A stretch of 64,000 nt of DNA from Nomia melanderi. Taxonomy: Eukaryota > Arthropoda > Insecta > Hymenoptera > Halictidae. Made by a program: the position numbers and the translations under genes. The notes below the pieces were generated by a model. It had not been told where the DNA came from. It made no database searches and worked only from the letters and a program-made list of their open reading frames with translations. Of the stretch, positions 24,545 through 36,489 are shown in pieces (the stretch's first letter is position 1; each line of letters opens with the position of its first letter). The stretch lies in the NCBI RefSeq assembly GCF_051020985.1, contig NC_135010.1:13452001-13516000 (forward strand). Reading direction: 5' to 3'.

Positions 24545-27500
24545 TGAGGGAGACAGAGGGCGGGACGAAAGAAAGGATTGAACGGTCTCGGGGCTCTCGT
24601 AGACTGGATGTAACCAACAAAGAGGGTGTCGAGAAGGGCAACGATGGCCCCCACAATACCGCTCTGATAAACGAGGCGACATTGTCCGTCCGTCTTTCCG
24701 TGCTCTTTGCTCTCCTCTTTTCGTTCGTTCTCGGTTCGCGGCAAAGAGAATGGCTCCCCGTCACTCGCCGTGAAACGGTGTCGGCGCCGCTCTCCTCTTT
24801 TTTTCCCTCTGGCGAATCAGAAAATGTTAACCCTCCGGAATAGGTCGCGCGTCCCTGTTCGGTGGCATCCAGTCGAATCGCATTGTCCCGACTAGTTTCG
24901 CGATAGGTCGTGTTACGCGGGGGACGCGCAAGCACATATAAAGCGGTGGCGAAATTTTCGTCCGCGGTCGCGCAACGCTCGCCGAAGGAAACCGTGAAAG
25001 GTTCCTGGTCTGCGTGCCGCGTTTCACGAAAACCGGACCCCGGCGCACGGGCGCGTCGCCGCGCCGCGCCGGCATCGCCGAAAAGAAAAGACGAGGAGCG
25101 GGCACGACGAGCTCCGAAGTAAATTCGACAGCCGGATCGGACCGGACGATCGAGATTGAGAGGCGTAATAATTGATCCGGTTGATTTTCTGAGACGTCGT
25201 CACGCGGGACCGTTTCGCGGCGTTGAAATTGCGAGGCTCTCGGCCGTTCGGCCGGTTCGCCGCGGATTTAAGGCGAGAAAGCGAGGCTGCACGCACCGAA
25301 TGCCCGGGACACGCCAGCCGAGAGAGACGGCTCAAAGCTGCAATTTATGTTTAACTGCCCTGGCAGTTCGTTAACGAGGACCCGCTACGGTCTTTATAAG
25401 CGCGACGTGTATCTACGATCGCCTGGCTCGAATTGGGTGGACACGTTCCCGCGACTTTCCTCTCAATTTTTTTGCCTTCATATTTTCGCTCGTTTAATAT
25501 GCCCGCAGGAGCATAAATAAATCCCTAATTGGGCCGGGCCCGATTTGTTTCTTTCCTACGCCGTTCGCCGTTCCGTCTCCTTTCCACGGTGTGTCCCTTC
25601 CTCCGTTGCACGGATTAAAATGAATAAGAACAAGAAGTCGTATCACGACTTCCTTACGATCGAATTGATGGCTCGGTTCACGCTGAAGTTATAAATTGTC
25701 GGATGAAGCTGTCGTGGAACGCGCGTATCTTCGAAAATCCTTACACGTCCGCTCCATCCCGCCGCTCGGACACGTTCGCGAGACGCGTCTTTAAAGAATT
25801 CCATCGCGCGGACGCCGTGCCCCGTCGCCTTTCCCGTATGCTAATACCTTCAAACGCGGCAATATACAACGATTTAAATCAATTACAGGCAGACGCGCGC
25901 TAGACGAACATTTGTATCCTTTTTTATCGTGCCCGCCGTTTGAAGTATCGTACGGTAACTTAATTTTCTTCTCGTATCTCGGAACGCGTACAGACGGCAC
26001 GAACCACAAGCATCTCCCGCTCTTCCTCTCTCGCTCTCACCCTCTCGTTCCTTCTCTCTCTCTTTTCCGTGGAGAACATGCGAAAGACGAAAAATTATGG
26101 TTCGCCGGGGGACTTATCGAACATGTCAGCCTGATTAATGGCCGCGTATTTTGGCCGATCGAGGCGAAACCCGAAAATTATTAATTTCGCACGGTACGTT
26201 GACCTCGGGAATCGGCCACACTCGATGATTTTTATTTCGCGATGCCGTGATGTCAATGCATTATTCATGCGCGATTCGTCTCGTCATTCTTTCGCGATCG
26301 CCCGTACGAACTTTTACCGTAAAATATCAACGGCGGACCGGCCTGGAAAGCTTCGCCGCTCGCGGACGCGTCCGTGACGCTTCTCCTTATCTCCTTTAAT
26401 CAGTGTCGTCGCGATGTATTTTTAAATCCAGAAGCGACATTCGTCGAAGATCTCCGGCGGGATCTCGGGCCGAGGCGATAGTTTCCTCTTCGATCGTGTG
26501 TCCTTCCCCCGATCTCGCGTAATCGACGATGATGGCGTCTCATTATTGCGCGGGTAAATACGTCGGGATATTAATAATGATAATATCCCATGATCAGTAA
26601 TTGCAGAGGACACGTAAACTTGGCCGCTCGCTGACTCGGGTAAACGCGCATCGTATTCTCTGTCGCGTTTAATTAGCAATATCTTTATTAGCCGGGGAGA
26701 TATCTTTATAGAGACCACCCTGGAATTCGTTATCGGGCTGTCGCGCGTTTCGCGCGCGTCTTAACGACACCTTTTCAGTGGCTACCTCTGAAAATTTTCG
26801 CAGAAGGGAGCGCGGTCGGGGACGACTGGTAGCCGCGCGCGCTCGTAATCTCCACGGCTTGCAAGCCAGCGGGTAGACAGGGTGTTACCGCTTGTTTTTG
26901 CCGCCGAGCATTGTCGTCGGAATTCTCGTAAAATAATTAAGAGAGCCCCCGGTAGCTGCCGCGACGATGGTATTTTAAAGGGTCGTAAAAGGGACGTTAA
27001 AGCCTCGCCGTCTCGCTCCTTTCCACCGGAGACGTCCGCCATCTGGGATGATCGCGGGATGGTTCGCGATAGATCGCGCGATCATGTCCGCGGTAAGACC
27101 GGCCGGCTGCTCGGGGATCGATAGCCGAGCTAGATCTCGCGGCGGCCGTGACGATGTCGTGTACGCGACGCTTCGCGAGGGAAAAGATTTAGGAACTCGT
27201 GGAAACGACCGTCGGGAATGACACAACGACGGGACAGTCACGCCGCGAATTAGTATCCCGGCGAGTCCGATCGGAAACGGCCGGTTTCGAAAGGCGAGAA
27301 ATATAGGGAAAACGAGGATCGTTTCGATTTTAAGGCGACACGCGTTAAACGAACCGAGTCCGATCGAGGCGGAGGAGAAGGAGGAGATCCTTAAAATGCC
27401 ACTCAGAGGCGACGCAGGAAGAAAAAGTCGAAGAGGGCAAATGGGGTCTCCTTGTATCGGGCCAGGCGAACCAACCGACGAGGAAGCGAGAATATATGTA

Positions 27501-28220
27501 AATATAGTACGGTGGAAGAGAGAGAGGAAGGCGGAGAACACGGCAATTAATTATGTATACGCCTATAAAACGAAGGCTCGCGCTTTCGAGTCCATAAAGG
27601 ATGCAAGAACGGCCGGAGCGAGTCGGAGCGAGAGGCCAGCGGGAAGGGGGAGAAAGAGAGAAAGATGGGGTGTTACGTTTATGCATCGTGTATTATTTGA
27701 CGGACCAATTATCTCGAGGCTCGTATCGTATACTGTGTCGCGTTAAAATCGGGGAAAAATTGACGACGTTGAACGGTAAATAGCTCCCCGTATATAGCTG
27801 CCGCGGCGGCGATCACCTCGCCCTTTTACGTAATTTTCCCTATACAGCCGGATAATATATGCATACTGGCTGTCGGCTATTAGCGCGGATAATTCGGTGG
27901 GCTGTTTCCGCGCGAAGGAAACGAGCGGTTCGCGTGGGATTCGCGGCGAACGCGTGAAAATCGGTTCGAGTGAAATACGATTGGTACACGCGTCCCCGCG
28001 TATAATACGAGAAATTATATCGGCGGGGGTAACGCGGGACCCAGGGTGTCTCGGGGACACGCGATTTCTCGTTACGCAGCCGCGAGCGTTTATCGCCTCG
28101 TTTTTCTCGCCGCTGAAAATCATCGGGGCTTTCGCGGAAGATAATTTATTTCGCGGGTACACCGATTATCGACTGAATAAAGGAGTCTCGGATGAAATAC
28201 GGCTGATAAAATTGTTCGTT

Positions 28221-28252
28221 TCTCTCTCTCTCTCTCTCCCTCTCTCCCTCTT
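28221..28252 (+). repeat. (CT)n microsatellite
   Basis: CT run followed by a CCGTC/GTCGCG-rich stretch (28288-28322) that shares a 22-bp identical string with 62780-62801. Confidence 0.93.
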
Positions 28253-28682
28253 CCGCCGTCTTCGTCCGTCCACCCTTTCTTTTCCTTCTCGTCCCGTCTC
28301 GTCGCGTCGCGTCGCGACGCGTCCTGTCGCTCGACGATACGCGGGGACCCGCTCTGTCGGGTTGTTATGCAAAACGGTCCGCAGTTCCGTTGTATTGGAT
28401 TTAACGTCGGACAAATATAGCGGATATCGCGTCAGGAGCACCGACGTTCGCTCCACGGCCAGGTTCCGCGGCGCGTTTCAATGAAATTCAAAGAAGGTCC
28501 GACGCGCCGGCTAAACAACACGCACGCCCGACACGGTCGTTACGTAATCACGAATAAAATTCAAGTTCTACGGAACGGCGTATTATATAAGAACTGTTAG
28601 ACCGTCCCAGAAATCGTGGACCGTGTTGGCTCGTATTAGGATAGGAGGTCTCGGCGGTCGCCGCGACGAGCCGTGTCGGGGC

Positions 28683-28783
28683 CGAGTCGTAAAGTGGGCT
28701 GGGCCCCTGCGGTGTGGACGGAGGAACGAGTTTGGTGACATCGAAGGGGCCTTGTCAGGCCCACCTCGCCACTTTCCGACTCG
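28683..28783. repeat. Imperfect foldback, about 100 bp
   Basis: CGAGTCGTAAAGTGG at 28683-28697 is mirrored by CCACTTTCCGACTCG at 28769-28783 with one mismatch in 15. Further inside, GGGCTGGGCCCC pairs partly with GGGGCC...GGGCCCACC. The transcript would form a hairpin of roughly pre-miRNA size, but no known microRNA seed was recognised. Confidence 0.5.
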
Positions 28784-29195
28784 CCTCTACTCCTCGTAGC
28801 GGATTTTCGAGAGGCGACGCCTAGAGAAAGCTCGCTCGCTCGCTCGCGTTTCTGCCTAAAATCGTGCCTCCTGCGATCTCGAAATCAACGAAAGAAAGAA
28901 ACGAACGAACGAACCTCGGTCACGAGCTGCACAAGAAACGAGAAATCTCGCATGTCATCGAACACCGTCCGATTGAACTGTTACACCGCGCGATTAATAA
29001 CCCGCCCGTTGGTGCTTTGAACCGCGTTAGTCGTGGAATACCAGAAATTTCTAGCCGCGAGCGCACGATTTTTCATCGGGGGAGGATTTATCTCGGGAAA
29101 GCGTGTTCCGCTCGTTAGAAACGGGTTGCGTCGTATCCTTGAACAGCCTTCCCTGTGGCGAGGGACGCGTGGTACCTTTTACGTATTTGGTCGGT

Positions 29196-29288
29196 GCTAT
29201 CTCGGTACATTATATCGGAGAAATAAGCGTTCGCGAGGCGTAGGCAGGCGGTGGTGCCGGTATCCCGAGAAGTAGATCTTCGATCTGG
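29196..29288 (+). repeat. Diverged local duplication, copy 1
   Basis: Contains GCTATCTCGGTACATTATAT (29196-29215, continuing to 29217) and a 29-bp block at 29260-29288 beginning GTATCCCGAGAAG and holding the inverted repeat AGATC-TTC-GATCT. Both blocks recur in the same order about 460 bp downstream. Confidence 0.75.
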
Positions 29289-29652
29289 TCTCGCGGCACT
29301 CCGTGGCCTCTCTTTGTAGCTCGGTCTCTCTATACCCGCACGGCCGTGTGTAAGTAAAACACGTATCTCTCCTTTGGGGCCGTTCCGAGCTCTTTCGAAC
29401 GAAACGCAGACATTTATCCCGCTTCAAAAATTACATCTTCGATTCTCGAGGAAATACTCTCCCGCTCGCGTTTCTCCCGCCTCTCTTCGGGTTATACCAC
29501 TTGTAAAACCGTGAGAAGAAAGTCGTTCCTCCGTTTCGCGGGTATCGAACGCGTCGGCGAGGAAAATTTTTCGTCCCGGGAGGAGGGGAACGTCGCGAAT
29601 GCCGACGACGACGTCCCCGGCGTCGCACCTTGCCGTCTACCGGTGTGTCCCC

Positions 29653-29755
29653 GCTATCTCGGCGCATTATATCGCGGGGAATAGGTTAGGATGCACGGAG
29701 GGAGTCGGAGGATGGATACGCCGCGCGTATCCCGAGAAGTAGATCTTCGATCTGG
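29653..29755 (+). repeat. Diverged local duplication, copy 2
   Basis: GCTATCTCGGCGCATTATAT starts at 29653 and the 29-bp block at 29727-29755 is identical to 29260-29288. The spacer between the blocks differs in sequence and is 10 bp longer, so the two blocks are better kept than their surroundings. Confidence 0.75.
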
Positions 29756-31218
29756 ACCGTGTGTCGTTCGAGACCGCGTACATACGAAAGTACGTAACTC
29801 GAGGTATGTATCTTTCCACGGAGACCGGGGGCTGCCGAGTCCCTTAAGGTTTCGCTTTATCTCGCATCGGGCATTGTCGCTCGCGCCGGCTGACAGTGCG
29901 CCTAAGGGGCTACCAGGAGAGGAGAGGCGCGCGGAGAGGCCGACGACGAAACCCGAACGGAGGAAGAGACCGTTCCCCGGGTTCCCCCGGTGTCGGAGAA
30001 GCGTGCACCGTCGAGATCTCCGGCCGGAGATCGAAGATCCGACGACGCGAGCGACGACGACGGGTGAGAGGATGCCGTCCTCCGTGGCACATCGAGGAGG
30101 CTACCATCCTCCGCGATCGAGCGACGATCGCCGCAGCCCACGAACGACGCCCGTCACTTGTCCCTTCAAAGGACAAGTTGCGTCCGGCCAGATTCTACAA
30201 TTACTCCGAGCCTTTCTGCGAACTTACTTCGCGCCGCGTGCTCTTCTACTTCGTTCCCCTTGTATTTCCCTCGCACTCCGGAGTAATTAATTACGGGACA
30301 TTTTCCGATAAGTCTCGGAATCGCGGATGGATCCGAGAGGATTCCCTTGAAACGCTGGATGCGACGAATGTGTACCAGGGACCGAAGGAAAAGACGAGTG
30401 CGGTCGCGCAGTCTCATCGGAGCACGAGCCGGAGTACGAGGACGCTTTCGTAGTTCGAACCCGATCCACTCGAGATCGGTCGTTGCTCGTAGTCCGCGGG
30501 ACTCTTCAATTACTCCGATCTCCCCGAGAAGTTTCCACGATCGGCCGGACGATTCAATTTCTTCGCGGCGATTCCTTAGCGGTATTTTAGTGTTCGTCGC
30601 CGGAGGACGTTCCTGTGGAAGGACACGCGGCGAAGGGGAGCTCGGGGATCGTCAGTAATATTTCGTTAGTTCCCTTCTTTCGGATCCGATCCGGAGATTC
30701 GCGCGAGAATTCGCAACGATCCTGCGCGAGGAGGAATATAATGATATTGCGCATCCCCGATTTCGACGACGTTCCACAGGCAGTAAATAACGCAGGCTAC
30801 GGCCTCGGGAGGTTCCGATGCGTGGCTGCGGGAATAGGTTAACCTTCGCGAGAGCGTCGAAAAGAGTATCGCCGCGGACTATCGAGTAGGCGCGGAGCGC
30901 GTCGAGGGGCCCCGGAGCCTCTGAGGACATCCAATCCATGATTTCCGGTTTACCCGTCGTCACATAAATTCTCCGAGTGAATGGGAATCGGTTGGTTCGG
31001 ATGCCACACGGCAAGCCGTTCGCGATATGCCTGCGCGCTCCTCTTCCCTCCCCCGGCCTCCCCCTGGGGAACGTCGCGGCCGTACGGGCGAAAGGTGCCG
31101 CGTGAAACGCCGAATAACATACTAACCGGGTGTCCCACAGTGCTAACCTGTCGTAGGTGTTCCGTTACCAAACTTCTCTACCTGGAAGAATTCTCTCTCG
31201 CTCCCGGGCCGGGCCGGA

Positions 31219-31236
31219 CGCGCGCGCGCGCGCGCG
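31219..31236 (+). repeat. (CG)n tract
   Basis: Nine perfect CG dinucleotides within GGGCCGG...GGGGAG, a classic Z-DNA-forming sequence. Its survival fits low germline CpG methylation. Confidence 0.95.
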
Positions 31237-31529
31237 GGGAGCCGAGCCGGGGCTCGCACCGGTTGCGAAATCGCCGCGTTACATCGTCCTCTCGCGGCCG
31301 AACGAAAACGAAAAAAGGAACAGAACGAAAGGTGGAGAGAGAAGAAACTCGTCCCGTCGTTCACGAAATTATTTGCGATGCGACGCCGGAATAAATTGTA
31401 GTTGGATCGACTCGCACGCCCGAGCGAACTTTAATTGGAGCGATCCCGGTGAGATTCCGAGAACGTTGCCAGCACCGGGTGCGCCCGGAGCGACCATCGG
31501 TGACAGTGTCCAGCGTTGTGCGAACGCGC

Positions 31530-31566
31530 TCCGTTCCGTTCTGTTCCGTTCCGTTCCGTTCCGTTC
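31530..31566 (+). repeat. (CCGTT)n pentanucleotide array
   Basis: CCGTT/CTGTT units, the reverse complement of the 22.9-kb GGAAC-type array. Confidence 0.93.
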
Positions 31567-34526
31567 TTTCTCCGGCGAGCGCGCAGTCCGCGGACCCGAA
31601 CCTTCTTCGAACGAGAGAAACGGGCTCCCATAAAAATTATGAAACGGCTCCCGATGAAAAAGGAATTTTGACAAGCGCGGCAATATCGACGGGATCTCTC
31701 GGCCTCCTTTAGACCGAGTACCGTACCCTGCCACCTCTATATACCTCGGTGTCTGAGGTTTTCGATCGTATCGTTACAGGAGAGGGCACCTCCCTGCGAC
31801 GTCATGAAAGCTGGTTCGTTTTGGTTTCCCGGGATCGTATATTGCGAATTTAGTGGGAAGCCAGGACCCTCGGAACGATCGGTTGGCTCGTAGCTGGATC
31901 GCTGCCCGATGCTTCGTCGTCGTTCCGTCCTCCTCCCCCACCTCCTCCTCCGCCAGCGTCGCCCCCCAACCCTCCGCCGCCCGCTCTATCTCTCGATCCT
32001 TCCTTCTTGCCTTCCTTTTTTCCCCTCCTTTTTTTTTATTTTCTTTATACCGAACGTACGTATTCCGTGCTGCTTGTTTTTATCGACACGAATGGGACTT
32101 TATGACGTCCCGTCACCCGACCACGCTACGATCCTCCCTCCGCCTCCTCCCTTTCTCTCTCCTTCTCGTTGTCCGCTGCAACGTCGACGCGTACCCCTCG
32201 CGGGGGGGACTTTCCGCGTTCGGTTTTCCGTCGAATCTCCTCCGCCGCGAACTTCGGCAATTCCGGGACGCCCGAACACGCCGAAAACCCGTGTCCCGCC
32301 GCTGTTCCCAGTTTGTAGGTCCACCCACGCGCCTCGCGCCGCCGACGGCTCGAGATAATGCCGAACGACGACCGGGGCCTCGTACCTTCGAGATAAGATT
32401 CGATTCCGTGGATAACGAGGCCCGGATCCCGCGGTCCGTAATAAACCTCTTCGATCGGGTAAGCGGATCGCGCGCACCGAGAGCAGATTCCGTCGCGTTC
32501 GTTCGTTCTTCGCTTCGCGGACACTCGGTATTCTCGCTCGTTCGCGTTTCTCGCTCGGAGAACGCGAGATTCGAGGAATTTAAGCTAGCTGTCCGGCGCC
32601 GAAACTCGACAGTTTCGCGGACCGTTCGCGGGAACGTCGAGCTGACGCGGTTGGAAACGGGGAACGGTGCTCCGGATGCGCTTAGCGATTTCGAATTCCA
32701 TTTACATCGGGCCGATTGTTTCTGTCGCGCGCGTGGGGCCGACGATCGGGCCGCGCCGCGTACGTCGGATTCGACAGAAGGAATGCGACGCACGTCCTTC
32801 CGATGGAAGGTAATCGGATCAATCGGGACGGTGGCCTGATTTTTCCATCCGCGAACGACCGCGAGAGGAAACGGGAGAGCGCGGCGGCGGCGGCGTCGCC
32901 GATGGTATGTCGTTCGTTTAACTCGGAGATTTCAGAGCAATCGGCCGGCGCGCGAACGGCTTCCTCGCGATGGCAAAATGTTCGGCGCAGCGGGTGGTAA
33001 ACTCCGTCGGCTGACGTTCATTGGGATTTATGTGTTCCCAGCCCGGCATATGAGCGCGTTGCGAAAGGCTCTTTCTTAATTGGCGTCGGCCGAGAGCGAC
33101 AGTCCCTTAGACCCCTAAGTCGGGCTCGCGCGCGCGAGCGCGTGGATACGATGCGACTTAATTCGATCGGTTTCGAGCGATCCGCGAGCCACACGGAGCC
33201 GGGTCCGGGCGCAAAACCGCGGCGCGCCGGCATCGTTAATCAACGATGCCCGGCACCGGCGGCGCGCGGTGGACGCGCTCCGCTAACGACGGCCGGCCGG
33301 ACGTTGCATCGCTCGGCCGGTACGTATACGCGGATAAACGTCTGTCGCAATTTACAGGTGTTACGGGTTCACTCGCAACCGGCCTGCCGTAATTAACTTA
33401 TCTTTATCGTCGCGCCGTGGGAAGGGAATCGGTGACGACGGCGATCGTCCACGCACGACGGAAACGTCTCGTTAATGCACTCGAGATCGCCGAGGGACGA
33501 TTCGAACGGGGTCGAAGGTCCGCTTCTTTTCCCCCGTCGGCTTTTTTTCTCCCGTGCGTTTCGAAGCCGACCAATAAATTACGTCTCGAGGCGAACGCAA
33601 TGACAAAACGTCGTTCCGGGAATGTAATCGCGATCTGCGAATCCGCGGCTCGCCAGGAGATACGACGCAGATGCGGCGTGTCGCCGCGCGGTGTACAGCA
33701 AATTGCCGGTGTGTATCCGCGTATGTATCGCGGGGAAAGATCGGTCGCGCGGGTTCAAGCCCGTCTATCGCGTCCGACGGTTTCGAAGCGGACGCGTCGG
33801 AGCCGGGTCTGGACACGTAGGAATTTCCCCCGCAAGAATTCGAGAAAGTCACACACGAGGCGCGGTGCGTGTCGGGTGTTTATCGACGAGCGAGGAATCG
33901 CGAGGAGCGGCGCGGCGCGAGCAGAAACCGGGAACGAGAGAGTCCGTCGAGGCGCTCTCGTCTGGTTCTCTCTCGGCGGTGTCTAAGGCGAGCGACCGGC
34001 GACCGGTCGAATTTCCGAGTCTCGTCACGCAAGATCGTGCGCGCGGGATTTTCTTTTTTACGCGGGCCTCGTCCGGTAACGAAGGACGCCTGGGAATTTT
34101 CCGCGGGTCCGGCTCTCGCACCTTCGAGGAAACCTGGAGCCCCGCTGAGAGCGAGCGCGCTCCGGACATCGGAGGAATTATTTTTCCCCTCGGAAAATCG
34201 TGGGCAGGGCATCCCCGCGCGGATAAGGTTCCCCTCGCCGCGTACCGTGCGCAATAACGAAATGCCTGCGGGGTGATCTATCGATCTGACGCGACACCAT
34301 CGACGCGATCTACGACGCGGCCCAGGTATACGCTCGGCCGAGGCAAGGTGGAATTATCGCGATGTCCCTTGATCGATGCGATTGTCGTTAGATGTTGCTA
34401 TAGAAAGAGAGAGAGACGGAGCCACCGGGACGGAGTGGAAGAGACGGAGAGAGGGAACCGGTATTCGTTCGCGAGTAGCGACGGCTACGAACGTGCTCGC
34501 GCGGATTTTCGTTTCGAACAACGCGA

Positions 34527-34572
34527 TCTCTCTCTTTCTCTCTCTGTCTCCCTCTTTCTCTCCCTCTCTCTT
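34527..34572 (+). repeat. (CT)n-rich tract
   Basis: Interrupted CT repeat, 46 bp. Confidence 0.92.
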
Positions 34573-35030
34573 ACTCCGTTACTTTCCTTCTTTCTCCCTC
34601 GGTCGATTCGCTCTCGCGGTATTCGCGTTACCCTTATCTGGTCTTCCGATCGAGGACCGTTTCCTTCTTACTCGTTAACGAACGCGGTTCTACTCGAGAG
34701 AAGTTATTTCGCCGAGGCGCGCGTCCGCCGGCTCGCTCGCTCGCACCCGCGCCCGCGGAACACTCTGAAAGGAGGATTTAGAAATTACGGGAGATACGAG
34801 CCGGATATTGCGCTCCGTTTCCTGCGAGCAATACCGTAACACGTCCAGCGTATACGCCAATTACTTTAACCGAATGCCAAACTACCTGAAATCTGAAGCG
34901 GGATCGAGGATCGCCGGAGGCGAATTCCGTTCGAGATGCGGGGATCCGCGCCTCGAGACGGCCCTCGTATCTCTGCCCTTTCATGCACCTTCGATTTCGA
35001 TCGTCGCCGATCTTCTTTGTTCCTCGCTTT

Positions 35031-35066
35031 GTTTTTTATTTTCTTTTTTTTTTTTTTGGTTTTTTC
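35031..35066 (+). repeat. Poly-T tract
   Basis: T-rich run including about 15 consecutive T. No retroposed body or target duplication was seen next to it, so I do not call it a SINE or processed pseudogene tail. Confidence 0.85.
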
Positions 35067-35610
35067 GCCGACGATACCCGACGAAAATCGCGATCGCGAC
35101 GGGCGGAAACGCGTTCTGGCGAGACGCGACAATTTCCCGAACGAGAACCACGGTCGCCGGCGGACTTTGAACGATCGCACCGTCGCTCGTGTCCTTCGCT
35201 GCTCATAATACCGGTCGACTCGGTTGCGTAAGCGATCGATTGGCCAGCAAACGGGTACAGTAGGCAATATTGCTGGCAGACTCGGTTATACTTGCCGCTT
35301 ATACTCGATCAGAACGATTATAAACGATCCTTATTACGCCCGGGGCGCATTCCTGAGGGATCAGCACCGGCGAGAGACAGAGGAGGAAAAGGAGCAACAA
35401 GGATCCCTTCGCCGAGGCGAAACCCGTGGCGAAACCCGTGGCCCGGTCGAGCCATCCCCTCGGTCGCCGGACGAGACTAATTTTCCGCGGAAAGGTCCGC
35501 CGGATCGATCCTGCGCAATCCGTCGATCGGGACACGAGGAAATCGCAGCCAGATCGAAATCCTCCGGGAGAAAGAGGGAAACATGACGGGGAAACGATCG
35601 CCGATGTGGA

Positions 35611-35618
35611 TATAAAAG
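35611..35618 (+). promoter_or_regulatory. TATA box candidate
   Basis: TATAAAAG in GGATATAAAAGCACTGG is a near-consensus TATA box. A start would be expected near 35640, ahead of the mini-ORF at 35709. Confidence 0.35.
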
Positions 35619-35708
35619 CACTGGACAGTAGCGTCGAGCGGCGATCGATCGTTCGATCGGTTGGTAATCGACGTAGACATCGACGTAGACATCGACGCGC
35701 TAGTAGCC

Positions 35709-35768
35709 ATGGCGACGAATCTGCCGCAGAAAGCACGCGATTGGTTTTCGCGGCACGATCTGACCTAA
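35709..35768 (+). CDS. Mini-ORF of 19 codons behind a TATA box
   Basis: ATG in GTAGCCATGGCG (an excellent start context) opens MATNLPQKARDWFSRHDLT and closes at TAA 35766-35768. A TATA box lies 98 bases upstream and a perfect 7-bp hairpin begins at the base after the stop. A 12-bp repeat (ATCGACGTAGAC, about 2.6 copies, 35667-35697) sits in the would-be leader. The short length means it may be chance or an upstream ORF. Confidence 0.2.
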   Translation: MATNLPQKARDWFSRHDLT

Positions 35769-35787
35769 AACCGAGCTCCGCTCGGTT
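35769..35787 (+). other. Stem-loop directly after the mini-ORF
   Basis: AACCGAG-CTCCG-CTCGGTT, a perfect 7-bp stem with a 5-base loop starting immediately after the TAA. It does not match the histone 3' stem-loop. Confidence 0.45.
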
Positions 35788-36489
35788 AGACTCTCCTCCT
35801 TCTCCACCTCGTTCCTACCAACTGCCTTCTTTACCTCTTTGATCCACCTCCACCTCCGCCTCCTCCACCTCCTCGTTCCGCCGGTGTTCCTCCTCCAGCA
35901 CCTCCGACCGTGGTCGCCGTTTCTCGTTTGGCTCTTTCGCCTCTTCCTTGTCCCGGTTCTCCTGTGCAGGCGATCTTAGCGCGCGCGGCAGTGCCGGTTT
36001 CTTTGGGCGCTTAGAAAAACGTTGATTTCACTCCGCTGGAATGGTGACACGATGTGCACGTCGCGTTTACACGAAGCTCGCCTGCCTTCGTTCCTCTCTT
36101 CGCTACCGCGACACTCGGCGTCGCCGAGCGCATTGTACATCGCATACCTAAAGCGAGTACATTATGCGAGCGTCGCGCCGTTCCAGACAGGACGAGACAC
36201 GCTCGATCTCCCCTGTTATTGGGAGTCGGAATTAATTTTCTGGGATTCCTTTTGTCAAAGCGCAGCTTTAGGAAATTGTATAGTAATCGTTTATTCGAAT
36301 GAAGGACAGATGCGGATTTTCCGCGTACATTGTAGGAATCCGTGCGTGTGTGCGTGGAAGTCTGTTAGCTGGAAATTGGCCGATCAGTCATAATGACACG
36401 ATAGGAAAACAAATGAGCGGGGGAGATGTCGCGTACGACGCCGAACGCGTTGAGGGTCATGTGGTCAAGGAACTGCTTATGAGAACGAC

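Larger units (their letters stand above)
20651..36489. other. GC-rich DNA, no convincing gene
   Basis: Contains the foldback, local duplication, GGAAC arrays, CpG tract and TATA/mini-ORF. The 328-codon plus frame at 31853-32839 and the 226-codon minus frame opposite it are taken as compositional, since both strands stay open over the same bases. Perfect short hairpins occur at 25634-25652, 26565-26589 and 30156-30178. Confidence 0.6.

Noticed and set aside
31853..32839. 328-codon plus-strand frame
   Set aside because: Starts at GTG, is Arg/Ser-rich, shows no domain, and a 226-codon minus frame overlaps it. TCG/CGA-rich DNA lacks stops on both strands.
33750..33770. GGGTTCAAGCCC, T-arm-like
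   Set aside because: The five-base stem does not close and there is no D-arm or anticodon arm upstream.
35031..35066. Poly-T as the tail of a retroposed gene or SINE
   Set aside because: No retroposed body, internal promoter boxes or target duplication seen.
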